Numbered from the stretch's first letter, positions 26,101 to 37,935 are shown. The stretch is 64,000 nt of DNA from Castanea sativa (GCF_040712315.1 NC_134020.1:48841751-48905750); one strand, 5' to 3'. The notes: a model not told the origin generated them from the sequence alone. Program-made: numbers and translations.

Positions 26101-26767
26101 GTGGTAATTTTTAAATGTCAAGTTTCATACATTTATGATGTTAAACTGTCTAGTTCTGCTTCCATCTCAGTTTGGTATTTCCCTTCCCAAGCTGGTAGCT
26201 ATAAGCAAGGTAGTTAAGTTTGAAAAGCAAGAAAAATGTGTCTTTCACAAGTAGTTAATTCTTGGAGAGGCTTTTGTCAGGTTAATACTATTTGAGTATA
26301 TTGGATGAGGCTTTGGACTAAAGGTCAAAGAAAGTTGTGGAGCTCTATTAGTTTCTATCATGGAACAACTTACCGTAGCTTTTCAGAATTGTTAATGCAA
26401 CCTGTATTTGAGTTCTCTCCCATGTCTATGTCTATATACATGTGGATGTACCATGAATATTCATTGAGGTGGTTCGCAATTACATTTTTGAGTTCATTTC
26501 TACGTTCATATGCATGTGAATGTACCACAAGTTCTGTCCCTCAGGGGTAGGCTTGTACAAGCCCACAAATATGCTAAAGTAAAATATCAATTTTGAACTA
26601 ATTTTTATATGTTTCAGTTTACATAGTTCCTTGTTTTGAAAGGTTATTCCTGTTCTCAATTTGTATTCAGGATTTCATATTAAGAGGAGGCCGAATGTTA
26701 CCTTTGTACAGGTAAAGACTGCCATTGTATAGTTAAGATAGATGAGCAACTTCCTTCTCTCTGTCAG

Positions 26768-26998
26768 GTGGTAGAACTAAAGCAACAAGCCATGTGTGTG
26801 AATGATGGATTCACCCTACCTGAGCCTTGTAAGATGCTAGTTTTTGTGCAAAAGCCGAATGCCAAACACCAATTTCCTTTAAGTAGTTCTCGTAGGCACT
26901 TCATGAAAGTTAGCTACCATGAAGCACTTACCCAATATGGAAATGAATCTGTGCATGTTAATTCCTTTTTCTTATCCGAATTTTTTTTACCATGTTGA
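26768..26998 (+). other. Unexplained open stretch in AAE intron 5
   Basis: A 76-codon frame preceded by an acceptor-like CTCTGTCAG, in the intron between AAE exons 5 and 6. I do not recognise the peptide (VELKQQAMCVNDGFTLPEPC...). It is not needed to join exons 5 and 6, which are already in phase. Could be an alternative exon or chance. Confidence 0.15.
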
Positions 26999-28099
26999 TT
27001 GGAGACTGGACAGGTTAATAGTACACTTTTTGTATCATCATGGCTATTCTTCTTTCTCCTTGCAGTCGAGTTGTAGAAGCGGCTCCTTATAAAGCTATAG
27101 TGCTCCCTGTGATTGGTAATGATGTGGGCATTCAGTTAAGAGAACAGGATTTATCGTGGAAAGAATTTCTTTCTAGTGCCAATCACCATCGAAGGTATGC
27201 ATACAGCAATGGTGTCAAATTAGTCCAACAAAATACTTAATGAAAATAAAGGTCCACCTTTGTATCAAAATGCAAAGAATGTCCAAAGAATTAATTACAG
27301 TAATGACATTCTCTTCTTGGCAGATCAAATAATTATATTCCAGTCTATCAACCAGTGGAATCCGTGATTAATATACTTTTTTCATCTGGAACCACAGGTA
27401 TATAAGTTGTTCCAGCACATATATATTTCTTAGCTTGAGTATGAGATGCTTGTATCATAATTTTTCTAGTTCCTTTCTTGGCCTTCATCAGGAGAACCAA
27501 AAGCTATTCCATGGACACAACTTTCGCCAATTCGATCTGCTGCTGATGCATGGGCTCACATAGATGTTCAAGTTGGAGATGTTTTCTGCTGGCCTACAAA
27601 TTTGGGATGGGTGATGGGACCAAGCGTACTCTTCTTATGCTTTCTATGTGGTGCAACTCTTGCACTCTATCATGGATCACCTCTTGGCCATGGCTTTGGA
27701 AAATTTGTTCAGGTAACACCTCCAACACTTTATCTCGGCCTGAAGGCTAATAGATTAATATAATTTCTAGGTATTTGATTTTACTTAAATCAATCGGAAA
27801 GAATTATTATGAGGCAAACAATGGAAGCCAGCATGAGAATGGTAATCCAACCCAGGGTGATTGGCTTTGGAAGAGACAGACTTATGTAGCCCGCTAAAGA
27901 TCTTATAAAATACCATCAAAGTTGTGGTTGCTTAGATTTATTTATTTTTTGTGAATTGTTGGTTAGTGGTGGAACAAAGGCAAATATTCCCCCGGACTTA
28001 TTTGAAAAGAAAAACATTATTTAGATGAGTTGCAGTATGAACAATAAGGAACTGCAGGAATACTGAACTTCTATATACAAGTACAGCAGTATACCAAAG

Positions 28100-28240
28100 A
28101 GATCTAAGCTCAAATGGCACGTCCTTCCTACCGTAAGAATGAGTTGAACGGTGAGGTCATTAGTTCAAAAGCCACTAAGCGTGTGCTTGTGTGACTTACA
28201 AATTAAATAATTTGGGTAATATTTTTTGCATTATAAGGGT
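28100..28240 (+). mobile_element. Possible SINE in AAE intron 8
   Basis: An A-box-like AAGCTCAAATGGCA and a B-box-like AGTTCAAAAGCC about 50 bp apart resemble a tRNA-derived plant SINE. No clear target duplication seen. Confidence 0.3.
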
Positions 28241-28795
28241 TAGCACCCTCTGTCCAAATGCCAACTTAGTTTTGATTTTAATTTTGTTCAGGATGCAGGA
28301 GTGACTATTTTGGGTACAGTTCCCAGCATAGTAAAAGCTTGGAAGAATACAGAATGTATGAAAGGCTTAGATTGGACAAGGATAAAGTAATATCTCTTTG
28401 CAGTTTAAAAAACTATGTTTGCATATAAATCGAAGGAAAAGAACTTAGAAATGGATATGTGCAGATCATTTGGATCCACAGGGGAAGCATCCAATGTTGA
28501 TGATGACCTTTGGCTTTCTTCACAATCTTATTACAACCCCATTATAGAATGTTGTGGTGGCACAGAACTTGCGTCATCTTATATCCAAGGATGTCCACTG
28601 CAGCCGCAAGCTTTTGGAACCTTTAGCACAGCATCAATGACGACAGGCTTTGTCATCCTTGACGAACATGGGATACCATATGTAAGAAATTTTATTAGAT
28701 GGTTTCTAGTTGAAAGTTAATTTTCTATTTCTACTGTGTATTCTGTTATTTCAGTAACTGGTGACAGATAATTGCAGAACAATTGCAACAATGTT

Positions 28796-29533
28796 TGATG
28801 ATGCCTAAGAGATCGCCAGTAAGCTGCTAGTACTCCACCGATTTGAAGCAACACCTGCGAAGAAAGAAGTAGGTGATCGATAGAGAGCACCGGTGTGGTG
28901 CCGGCCAAAGACCCTCCGACGATCAAGTTAGAATCTTTAAACAACCCTAGAGTGCCAGAGTTGAGGTAATTGTGCGTACCTTTGGGTCATGAGGGTCTTG
29001 GGGTATATATAGTGGTGTGTGGCCGAAATATACGCCTTGGTGAAGAAGTACTTTCCTTTTTAAAAGAGTAATTCGCGGATCTTTGCCTATTGTATTGAGC
29101 CATTTCCTTATAGGAATCTTCTTAACTAAGTCGAACGCGTAGCGCAAGAACTTTCCTTATATTCACATAAGCAGAGGTCAAGTTAGGCTAAAAATGAAAG
29201 TTGGATTATTCCTTCAGCCTTCACCTGCCAAGGTCGTCAGCCCACGTGTAACTCCTATACTGTCGTCAGCTTACGTACGCCAACGTGGTCCGTCAGCCAA
29301 GGACATCAGCCAAAGACCTTACAGCCAAGGTCGTCACCCCTGACTCGTCCACGTGATCCGTCAGCTTAACGTTGCTTCGTAAGGGGCATGGCTATGAATG
29401 CTAAAGAGGTGTTAATGACAGTAGTTGACGGATAGCGTATTGTCGTCAGCTTCTTAACGTGCATTCAGTATGTAACAAGTGAACTTCCGTCAGCTTCTTA
29501 ATGTGCCGTCACCTTGTAATAACGTCACTATCA
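28796..29533 (-). repeat. 3' LTR of element 2
   Basis: 738 bp, pair of 37954-38691. Very rich in CGTCA: I count ten CGTCA/TGACG between 29221 and 29533. The - strand TATA box matches + positions 29004-29011. A polypurine tract (AGTGGGGGGCAGC on the - strand, + 29534-29546) abuts its inner edge. Confidence 0.95.
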
Positions 29534-29717
29534 GCTGCCCCCCACTCCATTATCCCGTCAGCTATGGGCGACGGGTCATGGAGTTGGTGTTATTGGGGAA
29601 ATGGTGTTTGCATGGTGATTTGTGCCATGTTCATTAAATGGTGGGACACATGTCATAAGCAGATTGGCTCCGCGTCTGGACGAGTGTGTCGCTTCGCCTT
29701 TCGCGCCTCCTCTCTCC

Positions 29718-29726
29718 TATATATAT
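29718..29726 (+). promoter_or_regulatory. TATA box of the element 2 antisense gene
   Basis: TATATATAT on the + strand, 228 bp before the ATG. A plausible 5' UTR intron follows (donor GTAAGT at 29852, acceptor TAG ending 29945). The promoter would lie just inside the 3' LTR. Confidence 0.5.
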
Positions 29727-29953
29727 CTCACTATTTACCTTTTTTCCACTTTTTTCGCCTTGTTCATCTTGAGAGAAAAAATTCGTCACTGCCAGTTTTA
29801 CCACACCGTCGATCATGCAACCGTCATCTTCTTGAGACCGTCCTCCTACACGTAAGTTTTCTTTACTTTACCTTTTTACTTTTTCTAGTGACGCCCTTTA
29901 GTGAAGTCGTCTGCCTAGGATCTTAGAAAAACCCGTCGTTTGTAGGTAGTCAG

Positions 29954-32228
29954 ATGTCTAGGGAGACGCCGAGTGATCAATCGTCAATCCGCGACGGAGC
30001 GGGTTACGACGAAGTTTTTCCATCAGGTCGTGAGCCCACGGAGGGCCTATCCTGGTCGTCAGAAAGAGACTCGTCAACTCCTTCTGACGGTGAAGTAGAG
30101 AGTTCTAGAGGAAGTGAGGTGTACGGTGATGAAGAAGGGGTAGCCGACGAAGACCAAGGGGTTCGTGGAAGGGAAAGTAGCAGTGACGGGGGTGAGAGTG
30201 ACGGTGACGAGGAAGCCTCAGTGAGCACCTCGGGATCCTCTGGTGATGACCGTCCCTTCATCTTACCCTCCGAGTGGTCCGTCAACAATTTTCTCCCGAC
30301 GATGTCGGAGAATGTTTTCAAAAGTTTGCGGTCCCGTTACCAAATACCCGATGACATTCCCATCCGTCTGCCTGAGGAGGGTGAGAGGTGCTACTCAGGA
30401 CGAACCGCGGACGTCGGCATGTATGATGCCATGTTCGCGGCAAGACTGAGGTTGCCGCTGACGGCATTACACCGTCAGCTGGCTAACTTTCTCGGGATTT
30501 CTGTCAGCCAGATTGCCCCCAATGCTTGGCGAACCTTCATTGGTGCCGAGATCTTGTGGGGTAGTCTAAGTGGTGGGAACCGTCAGCTGACCTTGGACGA
30601 GTTCTTTTGGTGTTATCGTCCTCAGCACATTTCCTCGTCAAAAGGAGTGTATCATTTTGCAGTGAGGGATAAGGAGTTGAAGTTAGTGTCAGATATGCCC
30701 GACTCCAATAGGAAGTGGAAGGGCAGATACTTCTTTGTAGAAGGGACAAATTGGGTATGTCGTCAAGAGGAGTGGGAGTCAATGCCCAATGGTTTTGATA
30801 ACACATGGGCTTACGTTAGAGATTCAGGTTAATCCCGTCGACTCTTCTCGCCTCGTCTACTTTTTTGCTATCCTAACCCGTCACTTTTCATTGCAGCTAA
30901 TAATCGTCCACGTATTACCGAGGAGCAGGAGGATTTCATTCGTCGAGTGACGGCCATTCCATTGGACGAGAGGAAGTGTCGGGATCTAATCACGTTAGAT
31001 ACTCTTCACTTATATTGTGGAGGTCCTGAACCGACGGAGGAAGCTTGCAAATTGAACGCTTATTCACGTCGTCGTAAGTGCCTTTTAGCTTCTTGCCTTT
31101 ATCCTGACGTTGTCTCTTTCTAACCCTTATTCTTCGCAGAAATGGAGTCAGCTAAACAACGGATTCGAGTTGCTGCTGCGGCCAAGAAGAGACAGCAGGA
31201 GAAGGTTGGGGACGAGTCAACCCCACCGTCAGCCCACAGGCCCGTCGGGAAGGTCGCGGCCAAGAGGAAGCCTGACGGTAGGGAAGACCGTCAAGGGAAG
31301 AAAGCTGCCCCAACCCCTGGGGACAAGTCTTCACGAAGGCCGTCGCCTCCCAGGCCCGTTCATGGGGCAGGTAAGGGGCCCATGACCTCGTCAGGCCCTA
31401 TCTCCCAAGGGTCTGCTCGTCGCCTTCTGACCCACAAAGATTACGCTGTAGAGGTGACGGAGTCCATTGTGAAGGATGAGGAAATGGACCTTTGTGCCGA
31501 GCAGACCATTGACGAGATAAAGGCGTCAAGCCTTTTTGACCTTACCAGGGTGAGTCTCGCTTTCTATTTTGATGCCCGTCCAACTTTTTATGCCCTGACG
31601 TTGTCTTGCCCCCTTTTTCTTTCAGGCTATGGTTCGCATGAAGGCACTGTCAAGCAGGTGCTCTGCCAAGGAAGGGGTGATCACCCGTTTGAACGAGCGC
31701 GTCAAGTACCTAGCTGACGGTCAGGCGCAGTTCAAAGAGGCGAACCGCATCTTGGGCACGGAGCTGAAGGATTATAAGGAGAAGCTGACGGAGGAGACCC
31801 GCCGACGGGAGATGGAAACGGAGGCCAAGGTGACGGCGGAGAAGGAGTTGAGATCCATCCTAGTTCAAGTGGAGACGGCTAGGAACGACGCTGTGACGGA
31901 GTTCAAGGATTCGTCAGCCTTTATAGACGCTTGTGCTGCCTACTATGGTGACGGGTTTGAGGACTGCTTGAAGCAAGTAAAATCCGTCTATCCGGACTTG
32001 GATTTGTCAAGGATTTCAATGGATGAGTCCATCCCGTCAACCCCTGCAGGCGACGTCGTCCATGAAGATGCTGATGACAATAATCAGAGAGACAACAGCG
32101 TCGTCCTAGCCCAGCCAGCTGCGGATCACTCCGTCACTCTGACTCCAAATCCTCACAATGGCGACCCAAATGCCGTCAGCCCTTCTCTCTCCTGTGCCCA
32201 GCCTTTCACTGCTGAAGATGATGGATAA
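29954..32228 (+). CDS. Element 2 antisense gene, intact: PF04195-like domain, basic linker, coiled coil
   Basis: Four exons: 29954-30827, 30897-31073, 31140-31549 and 31626-32228 (2064 nt, 687 aa), all GT-AG, phase-consistent and with no internal stop. Residues 1-100 are acidic and Ser-rich. About 105-290 form the PF04195-like domain (SLRSRYQIPDDIPIRLPEEG, ARLRLPLTALHRQLANF, LDEFFWCYR, KWKGRYFFVEG). Exons 2-3 hold a basic, NLS-like stretch (AAAAKKRQQEK, KVAAKRKPDGREDRQGKK). Exon 4 is a long coiled coil (ITRLNERVKYLADG, ELKDYKEKLTEETRRREME) with a C-terminal GFEDCLKQVKSVYPDLDL. It runs opposite to gag-pol and shares its plan with the antisense gene of element 1. Product function unknown; a nuclear or particle-associated role is only a guess. 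Coding sequence is dense in TGACG/CGTCA. Confidence 0.8.
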
Positions 32229-32669
32229 CACTGACGCCCTCTCATGAGATTAAAGCTCTTTTTTTTTTTTTTTTTTTTTTTTGAAGAGCTGTAGACGAAA
32301 TTGTAGTACTTGGCGCCCATTTTTCTGGGCTTTTGTAAAGACATTGCCTATTTTAATTTTAATGTCATTTTATGCTTCAAGCATGTGTGTTTTTTTTATT
32401 AAGTCAAAATTGTCCGTGATGAACTCGTCAGCTTAAGGGTGACGGTATTTTTCTTCAATCCAATTTTTCGAATTGATGACGGCGTCAGCTTCTTTTTCAT
32501 AAAAACATAGGGTCGTTTTTTATCATTCCGTCAGTTACATGGGCGACACCGTTGGACAGAATTGTATGCTTGAGTTTCCTAACGGCGTCAGCTTCTCTTT
32601 CAGCGAATCTAGCTCGATGTATTCATTTGGCAATACGCCCATTTTTCTACGAACGATGCCGTCAGCTAA

Positions 32670-32762
32670 CTTTGAACATAACACCGTTATTAGGCCGTCA
32701 CTTTGAACATAACGCCGTCACTTTGAACATAACGCCGTCACTTTGAACATGACACCGTCACC
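32670..32762 (+). repeat. 20-bp tandem repeat
   Basis: Units of GCCGTCACTTTGAACATAAC at 20-bp spacing (about 32694, 32714, 32734) with decayed units on either side. Located after the antisense gene. Confidence 0.85.
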
Positions 32763-32897
32763 TTGTTGCATCATGGCAAGGTGACGAGCTCAAGAGGGAA
32801 CATATCAGCATTTTATTGCCCTTGTACATCTTATGCGCTTGGTGGTAAGGCCTTATAGCAATGAGGTCGTCCACCTTGTTGTCCTTAGATTGGGATC

Positions 32898-33403
32898 GTC
32901 CACTTTGTGGATTTTAGGTGTAAGATTGTCCACTTTGTGGACTCATTTATGACGCCGTCCACTTTGTGGACTTAGATGTAGATCGTCCACTTTGTGGACT
33001 TAGAGGCAGACCGTCCACTTTGTGGACTTATAAGCAGGTCGTCCACTTTGTGGACTTGGATGTAGGCCGTCCACTTTGTGGACTTATAAGCATGTCGTCC
33101 ACTTTGTGGACTTAGATGTAGGCCGTCCACTTTGTGGACTTAGATGTAGGCCGTCCACTTTGTGGACTTATAAGCATGTCGTCCACTTTGTGGACTTAGA
33201 TGTAGGCCGTCCACTTTGTGGACTTATAAGCATGTCGTCCACTTTGTGGACTTAGATGTAGGCTGTCCACTTTGTGGACTTAGACGTAGGCCATCCACTT
33301 TGTGGACTTATAAGCATGTCGTCCACTTTGTGGACTTAGATGTAGGCCGTCCACTTTGTGGACTTAGATGTAGGCCGTCCACTTTGTGGACTTGGATGTA
33401 GAG
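32898..33403. repeat. 28-bp tandem array with hairpin core, 18 units
   Basis: Eighteen copies of CCACTTTGTGGA, mostly at 28-bp spacing. Each core GTCCAC-TTT-GTGGAC is a perfect 6-bp inverted repeat with a 3-nt loop, separated by CTTAGATGTAGGC- or CTTATAAGCATGTC-type spacers. It lies between the ends of the antisense gene (32228) and pol (33623). Confidence 0.95.
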
Positions 33404-33622
33404 GACCTGTTGTTTTCTTCAAGACATAAAAAAATTCACTAGTCGTTTCTGAATGAACCTCCTCTTATTATGATGAATGCATAAGTAAAATTTTGTTCAA
33501 AAATAGGAAAGATAAGTTTTCAGCCCTTTGGACTTAAAATATACTGTAGACAAGAATAAGCTAAGACAAATAATTAAGGATCGTAAACTGGTAATGAGGA
33601 GTAACATTCTGCTTGCTATCTT

Positions 33623-35962
33623 CTACTGGTAGTACTTTCTGAGGTGCTCGGCGTTCCATGGGTGTCGCAGTTTCTGCCCGTCAAGAATCTCTAGGTGATA
33701 GGTGCCCTTTCTTCGCCATGATACGATCTTGTAGGGTCCTTCCCAGTTCGGGCCGAGCTTTCCTTGTGTGGGATCTCTGGCTGCGCCCATTACTTTCCTT
33801 AAAACAAGATCTCCGACTTTGAAGTCTCGGTGCTTGACTCGGGAGTTGTAGTGCTTGCTTACGAGGTCCTGGTATCGCGCGAGTCTCTGCTCAGCCACCG
33901 CCCTTACTTCGTCAATTAGATCCAGTTGTAAACGAAGCTCTTGATCATTTCTTCCCTCGTCGTGATTGGCCACCCTATAACTTGTGAGTCCTATCTCGGC
34001 TGGAATGACCGCTTCACTTCCGTATGTCAGCTGGAAAGGGGTTTCTCCTGTAGGGGTTCGCACTGTCGTTCTGTATGCCCATAACACGCTGGGTAGCATC
34101 TCAGGCCATACGCCCTTTGCCCCCTCGAGCCGAGTCTTGATGATTCGAAGCAAGGATCGGTTGGTGACTTCTACTTGTCCGTTTGCCTGAGGATGGGCTG
34201 GGGAGGAATAATGGTTCTTGATTCCTAACTCTGAACAGAAGGCTCGGAAGGAGTCGTTGTCAAATTGTTTACCGTTGTCCGAGATTAAGACTCTTGGAAT
34301 TCCATACCTGCAAACAATGTTTCTCCATACAAAACCCCTTATGTTCTTTTCAGTAATTGTGGCTAGGGCTTCAGCTTCAACCCATTTGGTGAAGTAATCG
34401 ATGCCGACGACGAGGAACTTCAGCTGCCTTGCTGCCATCGGGAATGGTCCCATGATGTCCAACCCCCATTGGGCGAATGGCCATGGGGCAGTTATGGGGG
34501 TCAATTCTTCCGCTGGTTGCCGAATGATGTTCTTGAACCTTTGACACTTGTCGCAAGCTCTCACATAAACACAGGCGTCATTTTGCATTGTTGGCCAATA
34601 GTATCCGGCCCGAATCAACTTTTGTACCAATGACCGTGACCCGGAATGGTTGCCGCATATCCCCTCGTGTACTTCTCTCATAATATAGCTTGCTTCTTCG
34701 GGGTCCACGCACCTTAGGTATGGTCGAGAAAAGCCCCTTTTGTAGAGGACGTCCTTTATCAAGACAAACCGTACAGACCGGACCTTCAGCTTCCTGGCAG
34801 CCTCCTTTTCATCAGGCAACGTGCCATCTTTTAGGTAGGAGATCAAGGGCGTGGTCCAATTGTTTTCGAAACCAATTTCCTGTATGCAGACAACGTCAAT
34901 TAACGGTGAGGACTGAATGAAAGAAAGTACCTTGTCGATGGGGGTCACAGTTTCCGCAGATGCGGCTTTGGAAAGTCGGTCGGCATGTTCGTTTTCTCCT
35001 CTTGGAATTTGGACGATTTTGGCTTGCAGCCCGTCCATCCTCTTTTTTGCTTGCTCCCAGTACCTCTTCATTCTTTCACCCTTGCACTCGTACTCGCCGT
35101 TTACCTGGCTTGTGACGACTTGGGAGTCGCAATGAACAACCACATTCGTGGCCCCTACAACTTGAGCAAGGTCTAAACCTGCTATTAGGGCTTCATACTC
35201 AGCTTCGTTGTTAGTTGTAGGAAAGTCGAGGCGAATCATGCATTTTAGCTCGTCGCCTTCCGGAGAGTTAAGCACGACCCCTACCCCGCCAGCCTTCTTG
35301 TTGGATGACCCGTCAGTGAAAATGTCCCATTGGGGATTCTTCTCCTCTTCGCCTTCCGGGCTGGTGAACTCAGCGATGAAGTCGGCTACTGCTTGTCCCT
35401 TGATGGCGACGCGGGGGCGATATTGTATATCAAATTCACTTAGTTCTACGGACCATAACGCCATTCGTCCGGCAGCCGAAGGGCTGCCCATTGCGCGCCG
35501 CAAAGGTTTGTCGGTTAGAACGACTATTGTATGGGCTTGAAAATATGGCTTGAGCTTACGGGCCGCTGTAACCAAAGCGAAGGCAAGTTTCTCCATGGGG
35601 GGATATCTCTCTTTTGCACCGTGCAATGCCTTGCTCGCGTAGTACACGGGTCGTTGGACCTTATCGTCTTCTCTAATTAAGGCTGCGCTGACGGCTGCTG
35701 GGGAAACGGCTAGATAGAGGAACAGTTCTTCTCCTGGTTGCGAGGGGCTTAGCAATGGCGGGGAAGAGAGGTAGACCTTTAAATCTTCGAACGCTTGTTG
35801 ACACTCGGCAGTCCATTCAAAGGATTTTTTCAATGTTCGGAAAAAAGGTAGACATCTATCTGCGGCCTTCGACACAAATCTGCTAAGCGCGGCGACCCTA
35901 CCATTGAGGCTTTGTACTTCCTTGATATTTTTAGGAGGGGCCATCCCCACAGACGGCGCCAA
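33623..35962 (-). pseudogene. Element 2 Pol remnant: RT thumb, RNase H, complete integrase
   Basis: A 779-codon frame starting at a non-ATG codon inside an ectopic PBS. It lacks the RT palm (no YVDD). Kept: RT connection and thumb (KEVQSLNGRVAALSRF), RNase H near 214 (DIFTDGSSNKKAGGVGVVL; NNEAEYEALIAGLD), integrase zinc finger near 434-465 (GNHSGSRSLVQKL ... CDKCQRF), core residues in GIDYFTKW, ISDNG and the Glu of QANGQVEV, and a C-terminal GKLGPNWEGPYKIV. Integrase is open throughout, unlike element 1. Stop at 33623-33625. Without RT it would need trans-acting help. Confidence 0.9.
35946..35961 (-). repeat. Ectopic internal primer-binding site
   Basis: The 16-bp PBS complement (same as 37936-37951) occurs here, between the RT-thumb remnant and the inverted gag/protease block, 2 kb from its normal place. 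It marks one junction of the rearrangement. Confidence 0.85.
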
Positions 35963-37008
35963 AGACTATGTCCGACGTATACTACAGGGCGACGAAGTAT
36001 ATGAACGCGGAGGATGCCTTGCTGGCCAGGGACGACTATAAACCCAGAAAAAGGGAGAGACAGGAAGATACGAAACCCGATAATGGACGAAAGAGGGGGA
36101 GAACCAGAGAGGGACGAGATGATCGACGACCCAAGCCGCCTATAGGAAGGTACACGAACTTCACTCCCCTGAATACGCCCATCGACCAAGTGTTGATGCA
36201 GATTAAAGACGAGGAAAACTTGGCCTTTCCTGGAAAACTGAAGGGAGATCCCAACAGGAGACCAAGGGATAAATACTGCCGATTTCATCAAGACCACGGC
36301 CATGACACCGCCGATTGCTACGACCTGAAACAGCAAATAGAAGCCCTCATTAGGCGAGGGAGGTTACAAAGGTTCGTCAACAAAGAGAGGGCGAACCCGC
36401 CACAAAATCAAGCCCCTCGGCAAGATAATGATCGCCCCAGGCAACCCGTAAGAGACATAAGGATGATTGTAGGAGGCACCGCGAGGGCCGGATCTTCCAA
36501 AAAAGCCCGAAAGGCATACATCAGAACGATCCAAAACGTCCAGTCGGCAAGTCCTGCGCTTGGAAGGTCACGGATTGGAAATCCCCCCATTGAATTCTCG
36601 AAAGTAGACGCCCAGCGCCTTCACCATCCCCACAACGACGCTTTGGTCGTCACCATACGGGCAGGAGACTACAACATACACCGAGTTCTCGTAGACAACG
36701 GTAGTTCAGCAGACATCCTTTACTATCCTGCTTTTCAACAGATGCGAATTGAAAGGGAGCGACTAATTCCGGTTAATGCCCCACTCATTGGCTTTGGAGG
36801 GGCGAGGGTACATCCACTTGGCACTGTCACTTTAGCGGTAACCGTTGGAGACTACCCATAGCAGGTCACCCGGAACATAACATTCCTGGTAGTCGATTGC
36901 TCGTCGGCCTACAATGCCATCATAGGACGTCCAACCCTTAACTCATGGAAAGCCGTAACCTCGACATACCATTTGATGATAAAATTCCCTACTGATCATG
37001 GAATTGGT
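35959..37008 (+). pseudogene. Inverted Gag C-terminal + protease block of element 2
   Basis: Reads on the + strand although the element is - strand. It begins in the Gag region that should follow the - strand gag end (TMSDVYYRATKYMNAEDALL). Then come a basic region, the zinc-knuckle-like CRFHQDHGHDTADC and the protease site DNGSSADILYYPAF. The frame from 35968 stops at TAG 36859-36861, then continues ([20 protein letters not shown]) to about 37007. The CCAAAGAC word occurs at both ends in inverted orientation (35959-35966 and 37009-37016). No promoter or start of its own is evident. Confidence 0.88.
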
Positions 37009-37889
37009 GTCTTTGGGTCGTTCTTGCATAGAGAGAACAAGAACTTACCCTCTTGTAACCCGTTTGTGAATGCTGCCACAAGTGTCTTGTCGTCTGCCTC
37101 GTCTATCGAGAGGGATTCCTTGTTAAAGCGGGCTATATAAGACCTTAATGTCTCACCTTCTCGTTGTTTAATTCCCAGTATACATGCAATAGACCTCTTG
37201 TGTCGATGACTTCTAATGAAGTGTGATACAAACTGTGCACCTAATTCCTTAAAAGTGCCGATGGAATTAGGCGTCAACCTGCTGTACCAATCCCTCGCAG
37301 GCCCTTTCAAGGTGGTGAGGAAAGCCCTGCACATGATTTCGTTCGGTACACCCTGAAGATGCATTAGTGTTCTGAAAGACTCCAGGTGATCCAGCGGGTC
37401 CTTGGATCCGTCATAGTTTTCCACATGAGGCATTTTAAACTTTGAAGGGACGGGGCATGAGTTCACCAACGCTGTGAATGGTGAATCCGTTCTATGGACT
37501 AGGTCGTCCAGATTGCTGGATACCCGTCCCTTAAGGGCGTTCATCATTGCATCCATGCGCTCCCTCATCTCCTGCATCTTGGCTGTGATATGAGGTGGCC
37601 GGGAGTTCGAGGCGGATGGCGGGTTTGTCTCCGGCCGCTCCAGCCTAGTCGGTGCGGTACTACCTTCAGGCCTGACGGCATTCCTCCCCTCCGGGCTCGC
37701 TACTTCCTGGTCCTCCCCTGGCGCACTTTGGTGCGCCGTCATCTGCCGTAGTTGCTCTTCTAAGTCGTGATTCTGTTTAGTAAGGCGCTCGACGGCGGCA
37801 GCCAGCGTCTGAACTTGCCTTTCTAGCGCTGTAGCATGCGGTTCGTCGCCTTGGTTGTTGACTGTTGCCATCGATCGAGTGAGTACCAT
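37009..37889 (-). pseudogene. Element 2 Gag, N-terminal part
   Basis: Starts ATG at 37889, 47 bp after the PBS. N-terminal coiled coil (LERQVQTLAAAVERLTKQ, DLEEQLRQM), a Pro/Glu-rich linker, then the Gag core ([51 protein letters not shown]). Homology breaks at KNDPKT; beyond 37009 the frame runs four codons into the inverted block and stops near 36996. The missing C part is the + strand block at 35959-37008. Confidence 0.88.
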
Positions 37890-37935
37890 ACAACTTTTTG
37901 TCTCAGGAATAGAGCAAGGCTAAATGCTTGTCGTT

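Noticed and set aside
33216..33401. 61-codon frame with repeated CGLR/STLWTYKHVVHFVDL-type text
   Set aside because: A translation of the 28-bp tandem array, not a gene.
32898..33403. CRISPR-like array (18 regular repeats with spacers)
   Set aside because: Eukaryotic retrotransposon context; the spacers are themselves repeats of two types, so this is a tandem array.
36859..36861. Second readthrough stop: TAG in the protease block of element 2
   Set aside because: Followed by CAGGTC, not CARYYA, and placed in mid-domain; an ordinary nonsense mutation.
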